64,000 bases of DNA from Scatophagus argus (lineage: Eukaryota > Chordata > Actinopteri > Scatophagidae): assembly GCF_020382885.2 (NCBI RefSeq), contig NC_058506.1, positions 22,989,818 to 23,053,817 on the forward strand, in the 5' to 3' direction. Positions 27,173 through 43,477 of this stretch are shown piece after piece. Below the pieces are notes generated by a model. That model made no database searches. It saw nothing but the letters and a program-made list of their open reading frames with translations, and was not told the origin of the DNA. Position numbers and translations under genes: made by a program. Position 1 is the stretch's first letter. Each line of letters starts with the position of its first letter.

Positions 27173-28977
27173 CACGTAACGATAAAACCATCAGCCCTCA
27201 TCCCCCTCACAAAAAGAGAAAAGACTCGTCCACGTCCTCACCTGGTCAGAGCGAGGCAGCAGGACACAACAGACGCCAAAAACACCAAACTCTGATTGGC
27301 TGTCCTGATGCTCCTCCCTCCCCGACTCCCCAAACACAAACCAATTTCCCAGAGACCACCTTGATCCAGTGTCACAAAGATCCTGCTTGTCCAAATATGT
27401 TCAAAGCCACAGCACTTTATCTTCGATTTCCATGATGAGCCAACAAACACGACCCAGACGAACCGCAACACCTTCTGGACCCAACTGAATCCTGACTGGA
27501 GCTCGCAGGACCAACAGTTGTCACCCAATGTTGTTTTTGATTTAGACCTAAAAAGCTTTTGTGCATCTGCTTGTTTAGAGGTTTAAAATTCAGGATTTAT
27601 GTTCAACGAGCATTTTGTAGAGAATTTATTCAGAGTAACACGCTGACATCTGGCACCTCAGCCTCAGCCAAATGTGTTGACAGTGAAGCCCAAGTCATGT
27701 ACAGAGTTTGGCAGCCATAAAAACCAAAGAGCCTTGACCCTGAATATTTCTCTCAAAATGGTTTTCGCTCTTCTTAAAACTCAGGGCTTGTGAGGTTCAG
27801 TCCAAACGGATTTTACTGAGAGACAAGGAGGGGACAGACCGGGCTGATGGACCACTCCCAGTCTCGATCCCAGTCCCAGTCTTTGGCTGAGATCGTTCAG
27901 TGTTGGTCTCGGTGTCAGGTGTCAGAGTCACGTTTCTGTCGGGGACAACATACGACCTTGATTCCAAACACGTCTGCATCAGTCATTCGGAATCAAAGTG
28001 TGGTGAAGGCTGAGCCTCCCGTCGACACTCCCCTCATCCCCACTCATGATCCTGTTATCTTTCTGTTAGTCGAGTAGTTTGTGCTGCACACAGTTCTGTG
28101 TTTAAATGCGAGTCCGAGAACAGAGCATGCTGGGAGTCCTGCAGGGGCTGCTGATCCTCTTAATGCTGTAAAAGTTTCAGCAGCCTGAGCTGTCATGGAG
28201 CAGATTTACGGACGGCTTCGGTACCACAGTGTTTCTCTGTGAGAGACCAGCTCAGCATTCAGTGTGAACCAGAAACCGCCTGCTTTAAAACATCACAACA
28301 CAAACAGTGAGGCTGCGCAGAGCCGAGTGCATTCAGGACAAATTCGTCTTCAACAACCTGATCCACCTGCTCCTCTGGAAGCAGGCCAGCCCCGAGGTTC
28401 AACCAGGCCAGCCCAGGTGTGATTTTCCATTCAGGTTGTCATTTCTTCGCCTGACATTTAAAAGTAAAGCAGCAGAAATGCGTCATAAAGCTGCGTTATC
28501 TCACAGCGTTATGGGATTTTAGTTTTGTGTGAGAGGTCTCTTATTTTGAAGTTCAATGAATCTCCTGAACGATTCAAGTGTTGCAAACCTTTTTACTTTT
28601 ATACACTGATGTGCGAGACCAGACCAGCATGAACATGTTTGTGAAGTGGAAACTGATGAGGTCTGAGTGGAAGAAAAGAGGCCACGTTGTCCTTAAAGCT
28701 GCTGATAGTCGAGCGGTCGGCTCTGAGCTGCACGTTAGCATCAGTGCTAACCACTCATAGTGCAATAGAGATTTTTACAGCACGTCCTGCAAAACAGGTC
28801 ATTTTAAACTATCAAGTCTTGTGTTGCCTTATCAATAAAATTTTTGAACTAACTTGGTGTGTTTTGTTTTAACTGATTCTCAGTGTTTTTGTTCTGTTGC
28901 TGTGGGAAAGAAATTGTTTTCCAGTTTGTGAATCCAGTTCAAGATGAAACCCAGAAAACGAACAGGAAGTTAATCAG
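27173..28977. other. Gene-free interval between guca1c and alg8
   Basis: No exon was recognised. The convergent 3' ends of guca1c (+) and alg8 (-) must lie here. Plus-strand AATAAA at 28834-28839 and minus-strand AATAAA at 28978-28983 are about 140 bp apart. Confidence 0.6.
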
Positions 28978-28983
28978 TTTATT
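28978..28983 (-). terminator. Candidate poly(A) signal of alg8
   Basis: TTTATT on the plus strand reads AATAAA on the minus strand, about 610 bp past the alg8 stop codon. Confidence 0.45.
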
Positions 28984-29593
28984 TGAAAAAGGAAACCTAA
29001 CACACCCATCAAACGTCTTTATGCTTTTGTCCACACGGTGTTCCAGGACTTCTGGCCCTGATCTTCTGATCCTGAGTCTGATTATAAAGGCTGAGTCCAA
29101 ACTTCACAGGGACCAGACAGATTCATTACAAACAACAGACTCCTCACATACAGTATGTGAGATACTCCAGATCGCAGTGTGGTGGGCACCCACAGCCAAA
29201 CCTCTCAGTAAAAATGGTCGTTTTAAGATTATTATGGAACATTAATGGCTGATTAATTAATTCATTAATGGCTTCTCACGGGCTTCGCTCTGTGAGCTGT
29301 CGTACTCTGAGTCCGAGACCTTGAGTGTCGTGCTCCTTTAAAATAAGCACTAAAAGAAGGGCTGCATCTTCACAGTCCAAACTAAACCACAGCAGCATTC
29401 AGAGCCGACAGACGACTTCGTTCACAGGCCATCCGATGTCATGTGGTCTGACCTCAGCCAACTGCCCGGGAGAAGAAGACTGGAGCCAGAAACATGACCG
29501 GCACTTTGTCCTACAGGATACAGACTGGTGTCTCAGCAGGGTGGAGGTGTGTAGGGGATCTAACCTGCGACCTGTCAGCTACAGGGTGGTGTC

Positions 29594-35458
<5,865 letters not shown>

Positions 35459-36170
35459 GACAGTGACGCTGTTGCGTTTAGAAAAAAACTTTATTGTCAG
35501 CTGCACGAAGAAATCGGACCAACTGAGCCATCACTTTGAGGTTTCTTCGTTTTCAGGTCGAAATAAATAGTGTGTGAATATGAGATAATAACAAAGTGAA
35601 GTCACTTAGATGCCTTAAAATGTCCGCTCATAAACTCGGGATTTCTGAGCTCCCTTTTTAAAATATTCTGTCTGTGTTGCTGTTTTGTGACGGTCAGTAT
35701 ATCAGGCATTTACTTCAGTAGCAGCATAACAATGTTTATTCTATTCTACATTTAAATACTACTTAAGTAAAAGTAGGGAAACAATAACAGAAAAATGTAC
35801 ACAATGCATGCAATGAAAATGCCTCTCTATGCGGAAAAACGGCCTCTATATTTAATTTTCATTTCATTGTGATATTACTACTATTGTCGCATTCACATGT
35901 GGAGCCACATGAGCCCGTCTCATGATTCGTCTGTGAATTAATACCCCCAAGGTTGTTGTTGTTGTTGTTGTTAGGATTCCCACGGTCCCTGAATACAGCA
36001 TCAGGAGGGCCTGATCTTGATCGGACCGCCTTGTGCTGTTGGACTGTTTCCGGTTGTCAGCTGCGTGTCTGTGTACTCTCACAGTGTCAACGGCTTTCTG
36101 GGATAAGTCTTACTGGTTTTCCCGTTTCAGTACACTTTATTGAAACTTTATTAGAAAAGCAGCTTCCGGG
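35459..36170. promoter_or_regulatory. Divergent (probably shared) promoter of alg8 and ccdc90b
   Basis: The two start codons are 712 bp apart and point away from each other. The interval includes a (TTG)n run near 35952-35970. No TATA box near either start is obvious. Shared use is inferred from spacing only. Confidence 0.55.
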
Positions 36171-39100
36171 ATGAACGCGCTGCTGCGGCGGAGTGACGTG
36201 CGACGGGTTGGGACGTTGAGAGGTGAGTCAGAAGAAGAACATCTCGTCCAGCAGCCCAGAATGCCGTGAACACAAAGCCTGCCGGGACCAGGGGTGGCAT
36301 GATGCATTCACGTGTTCATTACTTTAATTACTTCCTATACCGCTAAGTAACTTCTTAATTTATTAGTAATTATATGTTGTATTGATAATCTGAACCTGCA
36401 GAGTAACTGAAGCTGTCAGATAAATGCCGCACAGTAAAAAGTACATTTCCCACAGAGATACAGAGAGAACAAAAGTATCAGAAAATGTAAATACTCAGGT
36501 AAAGTACAAATACCTCAAGAGTGGCACCTGTAGTATAGGACTGGAGTAAACGTACTTAGATACTTCCCACCAGTAAAGAGTTAAAATGTATTAAAATGTG
36601 TAAAAATTTAAACTTGTAAACTTCATTCATCATTTTGTGGACAGGCAACCAGCAGAGACAGCAGGAAGTAACCACGTCCCATCCAAAACACAGTGGGACA
36701 CGCACACGCAATGAGCCGCCGAATGGCTGGTCATTGCTGATAGGTGGAGCCAGTGGAGCCTCCCATGTTTAAGCTAAGCTAAGCTAACTGATTGCTGGCT
36801 GTTGTTTCACACTTAGCAGAAGGAGAATGGCCTTATTGGCAGCATATATATTTTTACATACACACTGAATTTGTCTTGAACACACATGCAACACAATTAC
36901 ATGCAGTGAAACACACACAGCAGCGCCTGGGAGTTAAGTGCCTTGCTCAAGGACACATCAGCCAGCTAATGGAGGGGAGCATTTTTCGCATTAATCACTC
37001 CACCACACCCAAATTTTTCCTGCCTGTCCGGTGGGGGAATCGAACCGACGACCCTCCGATCACAAGCCGCTTCTCCAACCTCTAGCGCACAGACATGAAC
37101 AAATGTCCCTGTGCGTGTGTCTGTGTCTGTGTGTATGAGACAGGCTTCCATGTGACGGCGCCCGCGGTGACCTTTGACCTCAGGAAAGTTGAACTAACGC
37201 CTCTGGAGCAGCGAAAACTGACCTTCGACTCCCACGCCATGGTGACGGAGTTGGAGCGCAGCGGTGAGGACACAAATGAATCCACGATGTCTAATAAAGT
37301 TGACTTCAGTCAGACTTCAGGACAGCTGTGACACTTGGATGTGTCTGTTGGGTGCAGGTTTTGACAAGCGGCAGGCGGAGCTGATTGTCTCAGCTCTGGT
37401 CACTCTGACCACAGCCAACATGGACATCGTTTACAAAGACATGGTGACCAAAGCACACCAGGTAGGACAGACCTTCACACCTTAACCTCAGGGAACCTGA
37501 AGACACACTCAGACGGGTCTCCTCAATGTAACTACATGGAGACTGACCCGAGGACAGGCAGACAGGCAGGCAGGTAGTCAGGCAGTCAGACAGGTAGTCA
37601 GGCAGGCAGGTAGTCAGACAGGTAGTCAGGCAGGCAGGTAGTCAGACAGACAGACAGGCAGTCAGACAGGCAGGCAGGTAGTCAGGCAGACAGGCAGTCA
37701 GGCAGTCAGGCAGACAGACAGGCAGTCAGACAGGTAGTCAGGCAGGCAGGTAGTCAGACAGACAGACAGGCAGGCAGGTAGTCAGACAGACAGACAGGCA
37801 GTCTGACAGGCAGGCAGGTAGTCAGACAGACAGACAGGCAGACAGACAGTCAGGCAGACAGACAGGCAGACAGACAGGCAGTCAGGCAGGCAGGTAGTCA
37901 GACAGACAGACAGGCAGTCAGACAGGCAGGCAGGTAGTCAGACAGGCAGGCAGGTAGTCAGGCAGACAGGCAGTCAGACAGGCAGGCAGGTAGTCAGGCA
38001 GACAGGCAGGCAGGTAGTCAGACAGACAGACAGGCAGTCAGACAGGCAGGCAGGCAGACAGACAGGCAGTCAGACAGGTAGTCAGACAGGTAGTCAGGCA
38101 GACAGGTAGTCAGACAGACAGACAGGCAGTCAGACAGGCAGGCAGGTAGTCAGGCAGACAGGCAGGCAGGTAGTCAGACAGACAGACAGGCAGTCAGACA
38201 GGCAGGCAGGCAGACAGACAGGCAGTCAGACAGGTAGTCAGACAGGTAGTCAGGCAGGCAGGTAGTCAGACAGACAGACAGGCAGTCAGACAGGCAGGCA
38301 GGTAGTCAGGCAGACAGGCAGTCAGACAGGCAGGCAGGTAGTCAGGCAGACAGGCAGGCAGGTAGTCAGACAGACAGACAGGCAGGCAGGCAGACAGACA
38401 GGCAGTCAGACAGGTAGTCAGACAGGTAGTCAGGCAGGCAGGTAGTCAGACAGACAGACAGGCAGTCAGACAGGCAGGCAGGTAGTCAGGCAGACAGGCA
38501 GTCAGACAGGCAGGCAGGTAGTCAGGCAGACAGACAGGCAGTCAGACAGGCAGGCAGGCAGACAGACAGGCAGTCAGACAGGTAGTCAGGCAGGCAGGTA
38601 GTCAGACAGGCAGTCAGACAGGCAGGCAGGTAGTCAGGCAGACAGGCAGTCAGGCAGACAGACAGGCAGTCAGGCAGGCAGGTAGTCAGACAGACAGACA
38701 GACAGGCAGTCAGACAGGCATGCAGGTAGTCAGGCAGGCAGGTAGACAGACAGACAGACAGGCAGTCAGACAGGCAGGCAGGTAGTCAGGCAGACAGACA
38801 GTCAGGCAGACAGGCAGTCAGTCAGACAGACAGGCAGTCAGACAGACAGACAGGCAGGCAGGTAGTCAGACAGACAGACAGGCAGTCAGACAGGCAGGCA
38901 GGTAGTCAGGCAGACAGACAGACAGACAGGCAGTCAGACAGGCATGCAGGTAGTCAGGCAGGCAGGTAGACAGACAGACAGACAGGCAGGCAGGTAGTCA
39001 GGCAGACAGACAGTCAGGCAGACAGGCAGACAGTCAGACAGACAGGCAGTCAGACAGACAGACAGGCAGTCAGACAGACAGACAGGCAGGCAGGTAGTCA

Positions 39101-40680
39101 GACAGACAGACAGGCAGTCAGACAGGCAGGCAGGTAGTCAGGCAGACAGGCAGTCAGGCAGACAGACAGGCAGTCAGGCAGGCAGGTAGTCAGACAGACA
39201 GACAGACAGACAGACAGGCAGTCAGACAGGCATGCAGGTAGTCAGGCAGGCAGGTAGACAGACAGACAGACAGGCAGTCAGACAGGCAGGCAGGTAGTCA
39301 GGCAGACAGACAGTCAGGCAGACAGGCAGTCAGTCAGACAGACAGGCAGTCAGACAGACAGACAGGCAGGCAGGTAGTCAGACAGACAGACAGGCAGTCA
39401 GACAGGCAGGCAGGTAGTCAGGCAGACAGACAGACAGACAGGCAGTCAGACAGGCATGCAGGTAGTCAGGCAGGCAGGTAGACAGACAGACAGACAGGCA
39501 GGCAGGTAGTCAGGCAGACAGACAGTCAGGCAGACAGGCAGACAGGCAGACAGTCAGACAGACAGGCAGTCAGACAGACAGACAGGCAGTCAGACAGACA
39601 GACAGGCAGGCAGGTAGTCAGACAGACAGACAGGCAGTCAGACAGGCAGGCAGGTAGTCAGGCAGACAGGCAGTCAGGCAGACAGACAGGCAGTCAGGCA
39701 GGCAGGTAGTCAGACAGACAGACAGACAGGCAGTCAGACAGGCATGCAGGTAGTCAGGCAGGCAGGTAGACAGACAGACAGACAGGCAGTCAGACAGGCA
39801 GGCAGGTAGTCAGGCAGACAGACAGTCAGGCAGACAGGCAGTCAGTCAGACAGACAGGCAGTCAGACAGACAGACAGGCAGGCAGGTAGTCAGACAGACA
39901 GACAGGCAGTCAGACAGGCAGGCAGGTAGTCAGGCAGACAGGCAGGCAGGCAGACAGACAGGCAGGCAGGCAGACAGGCAACAGGCAGGCAGGTACAAAG
40001 TAGATTAAAGTCTAAAGTAGTAAAGCAGATTTTCTCAGTGATCTGGTGTGTGTTGGCATCAGGAAATTGCAGTGCAGCAGATCATGGCTCACCTGGACTC
40101 CATCAGGAAGGACATGGTGATCTTGGAGAAGAGCGAGTTTGCCAACCTGCGGTCTGAAAACACGGTACGAGCAGGCGTTCACTTTGACCTCTTCAGTCAC
40201 ATGTTCTCACGTGTTACACGTTGACTGATGATCACCTGACCGGTTCGACTGGTCACCTGAAAACATCTTGACTTCGATCGGAGTGCACACGAGCAGCAGC
40301 TCGATTGACTCGCCGCTCAGCTTCATGTTGGTTTGTTTTCACTCACTTCCTCTTTCAATGTGCTCAGTCTGATCACACGGGGTCGCAGTGTTTTCCTGAA
40401 AAATCTGAACTTCTCCCGCCATGACATCAGCAGAATTAACTCTTTCTTTTCCTGTAGAAAATGAAGCGAGAGCTGGAGCAGCTCAGAAACCGCCTGCAGG
40501 TGAGACAGTTCATGTTCGCGAAGTTGCTGAAGTGCAGCCGTCAGTTGGCAGCTCAGAGGGATGAACATGAAGCAGCAGTTTCATACAAACACACTCTGTT
40601 TCTGTTCAGGAGGAGACTCAGAAAGTCCGAGCAGAAACCAAACTGGACATCAACCTGGAGAGCAGCAGGATCTCCGACAT

Positions 40681-40723
<43 letters not shown>

Positions 40724-41685
40724 AGGTTGACACTGTAAGTTTTTACATTACATTTTTGGGTGAAGGGTTACTGTTAGCGACAGTCCTCGTGATTCGGGTT
40801 GTCAGCAGGAAATGAATGTGCATCTGTGTAGTCGGCAACAGAGTGAGGACATGAAGGCCAAGTCCTCAACAGGTGGTTTGAAAACCCTTCAAATCTTTAA
40901 GTCTTAATCATTGACTGGATATAAAGACATGAGAGCTCCTCAAAGTGAAGCCCAAACATCTGGACGCCCCCTTGTGGCTGGCTGCAGTACAGCTCATAAG
41001 CTCCTCCCCCTCCATGTTAGCAGATGGGATATGAGCCAAACTAAAAACTCAAAGTACACATCAGATAAATTTTTTCATTCTCTTTTGTCATTTTAGGTCA
41101 ATCTTATCACATTTATGTTTGTTCAACTGTTTTAATGAGTGATTTGATGCTATAAAGCGCTGCTGAAACGTGGCCTTCAGTGTGCGTCAACGTGTTCACT
41201 GCAGACAGGAAGTCAGACTCCTGTTTGTCTTTTCTGGCAGTTTACTGAACAGGAGAAGAAGCTGATGGAGGCCACCACTGAGTTTCATCAGAAGGTAAAG
41301 GGACTGTGTAATACTACTCCAGTACTACTTCACAAAACTCCACTCCATTAACTGATCAGTGGTTTTTGATGACATCATCAGAAAGCCGACCTGGAACACG
41401 ACAACATGGAGATCAACAAGAAGATGGACCTGCAGGTGGCCTCACTCAAAACCATCCTGGAGTCTCTCAAACTGAAGACCGTCCGCTACCTGGCAGGTGA
41501 ACATGTTTGATGTTTGACACAGGGAGTGAGTGAAAGTTGATTGGATGATCAGTGTGGAGGGGCGGGGACTAGTGAACGAACAGAAGGGTGATGGTGTTCA
41601 AAGGTGTCCTATGCTGTGTTCCATCTCAGCGACCGTGTTCTCCTGCCTGGCCATCGCTCTGGGAGTCTACCGCCTGTGGAGGTGA
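36171..41685 (+). CDS. ccdc90b: Coiled-coil domain-containing protein 90B, mitochondrial
   Basis: Relative of MCUR1 in the CCDC90 family, a mitochondrial inner-membrane coiled-coil protein. Exons: 36171-36222, 37144-37263, 37358-37461, 40063-40164, 40458-40499, 40610-40681, 41241-41294, 41382-41496, 41630-41685. Phases close to give 238 residues (human 254). An in-frame TGA 30 bp upstream supports the ATG. The first 17 residues are Arg-rich ([17 protein letters not shown]), like a mitochondrial presequence. Then come [54 protein letters not shown], a coiled coil (about 105-200) with [14 protein letters not shown], and a C-terminal membrane helix ([19 protein letters not shown]). The donor of the sixth coding exon sits inside a GT repeat. 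Intron 3 carries the large tandem array. Molecular function of the family is debated. Confidence 0.95.
36820..37086 (-). mobile_element. tRNA-derived SINE in ccdc90b intron 1
   Basis: The minus-strand tRNA-like head is at the right end (B box GGTTCGATTCC at about 37034-37044). The core CCTTGAGCAAGG is near 36940-36952. The head ends about 57 bp before the exon 2 acceptor. It is closely similar to the copy at 58455-58762. Confidence 0.8.
37552..39993. repeat. 2.4 kb GGCA/GACA/GTCA tetranucleotide array with higher-order repeats
   Basis: The whole of this stretch of ccdc90b intron 3 is made of four-base units (GGCA, GACA, GTCA, GGTA). Two nested higher-order periods can be read. One is 180 bp: 38221-38400 is repeated nearly exactly from 38401. 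The other is about 512 bp: blocks starting at 38761, 39273 and 39785 match, with small compensating 8-bp indels. Both periods are multiples of four. No coding potential. Confidence 0.95.
40682..40722. repeat. (GT)n microsatellite at the ccdc90b exon 6 donor
   Basis: The exon ends GACATG and the intron starts as pure (GT)20, so the donor has no conventional bases after GT. Confidence 0.95.
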
Positions 41686-43477
41686 ACATCGGACCACGAA
41701 CCTAAACGTGTAACTCGTATTCATCCCCCACACAAAGTACAGTGAGGATGATGAGCTAAACCATGAGTGTGAAATATTTAAGTACATTTAATCAAGCACA
41801 GTGATAAGGTATTTGTGCTTTACCTGAGTATTTCCGTTTAATTCCTCATCACTACAGTTAAGAGGGAACGGTTCAGTGGTGGACGAAGTCCTCAGATTAT
41901 GTACTTCAGTAAAATTATGATGACGATGATAAAAAAATACTTAATTACACATAAATGTATTGTGCTCAGAAAAAGAATAAGCTTACAATACTTCTGATTT
42001 GTGGTATTTCTAGTTTTACTTGCATAAGGCATCTGAGTACTTGTGCATAATGGAGAAGAAATAGCACATAATGGAAACAAAAGTACAAGTACCTCATAAC
42101 AAGTACTGTTAAACTGTGCAGTGAAAACATTCAGTGAGTGATTTTTGGCGAATTGACCCTTTAAAGGAACACTTTTTTTTTTTTATCTTTCGTGTGTTGG
42201 AAACATGTTCTAGTCAGTGATGTTTAATGAAGTCGTTTACTTGTTTTTGTTTGTCTTGACATCATTGATCGTTTTAAATGTAAAATCATTGAGTTTGTCC
42301 AATGAGATGAGGATGACTTGTACTCATTACCAACAACTGCAACAGCTGGATGTTCCACTGTCAGCCCGCAGATGTTGTCTCTGGTGTTCATATTAAGATT
42401 TTAAACCAAAAGGGGGGAAAAAAAACATCTTTATGAAGAAGAAACTCCTGTGATGAGCAGGAAGGTGAAACACTGAACACGAGACATCTGAAGATCTGAT
42501 TGGTTTGTGATGTCTGTGCTTGCGGATTGTTTGAAATGACACATCTGTCCACTGCTGCACAGGAAGCATGCTGCCAGAAACACCACAGAAGAAGAGTTAG
42601 TTCTGAATGTGGCTGCAGCTTCAATTTAAATCATAAATTGCTAAAGTTAAGGAAGCAGGCAGTCAGCAGGTGAAAGAACATCAAGACGGCTCAGCTGCAG
42701 TGCATCCAGTGTTTCCCGTGGATCTCAGGAAAGGTGGACCACTGAAACGCGGTTCACCAAGGTAACGAGGAAACCACCTGGTGTAAACGCCTAACGGCTG
42801 CAGCCGAGTTTTCCTTCTTCCACTGAACTCCAGTCTCAGCAGGCAGACGCGTTGGCCTGAACTGAAAACTCAAACACATGAAATAAAAACACCAGAACAA
42901 AAACTTTAAATCCACTAAACCTTTATTTGTAGTTATGAAAACCAAATGACAATAAAATAATCAAAGATCAATCACTGTTCACACAAACAAGTTTCAGACT
43001 CGTTTATTGAAGGTCAACGAGACCAGACAAAAAGAAGAAAAACGACTCCGACGCTCCACACGAACGCTTCCTGAAGAGCAGCTGCGTCTTCAGTCGTCCA
43101 ATCAGAAGATGCTTACCTTTAATGCAGCCAGAAACGAGTCAACACCTGCAACTACCAACCAATCAATTCAACTATTTACAGACAGCAAACAGCAGCTGTG
43201 AAATTCAATCACTGTTACGCCAGAGATACCAAAAATACTTTAATTTATAAATTAAATCATTTACATCGTTCATCCAGAGGGAACAAAACATTTTCTTTTT
43301 TAAATAAACAGTTCAGTTGTAATTTGACTCACAGAACAAAAGACCTGAAATGGTCACGCAGAATCCAAATACAAAAATGTATTGAGGTTTACGTTGCTGA
43401 GGACTCGTCCTCGGCACGATAAAAACACCTTCTCTTTCCAAAAGCAAAGAAAAGGTGAAGGTGAGGCAGCAGCAGCG
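41686..43477. other. Intergenic DNA between convergent ccdc90b and pcf11
   Basis: This holds the 3'UTRs of both genes. No exon of any other gene, including ankrd42, was recognised. Notable items are a T13 run near 42170 and AT-rich sequence from 41930 to 42110. Confidence 0.6.
43003..43008 (-). terminator. Candidate poly(A) signal of pcf11
   Basis: TTTATT on plus reads AATAAA on minus, about 470 bp past the pcf11 stop. Another possible signal lies near 42923. Confidence 0.45.

Noticed and set aside
37552-39993. Regularly repeating array resembling a CRISPR at first sight
   Set aside because: The units are tetranucleotides without distinct spacers, in a fish intron; no cas genes.
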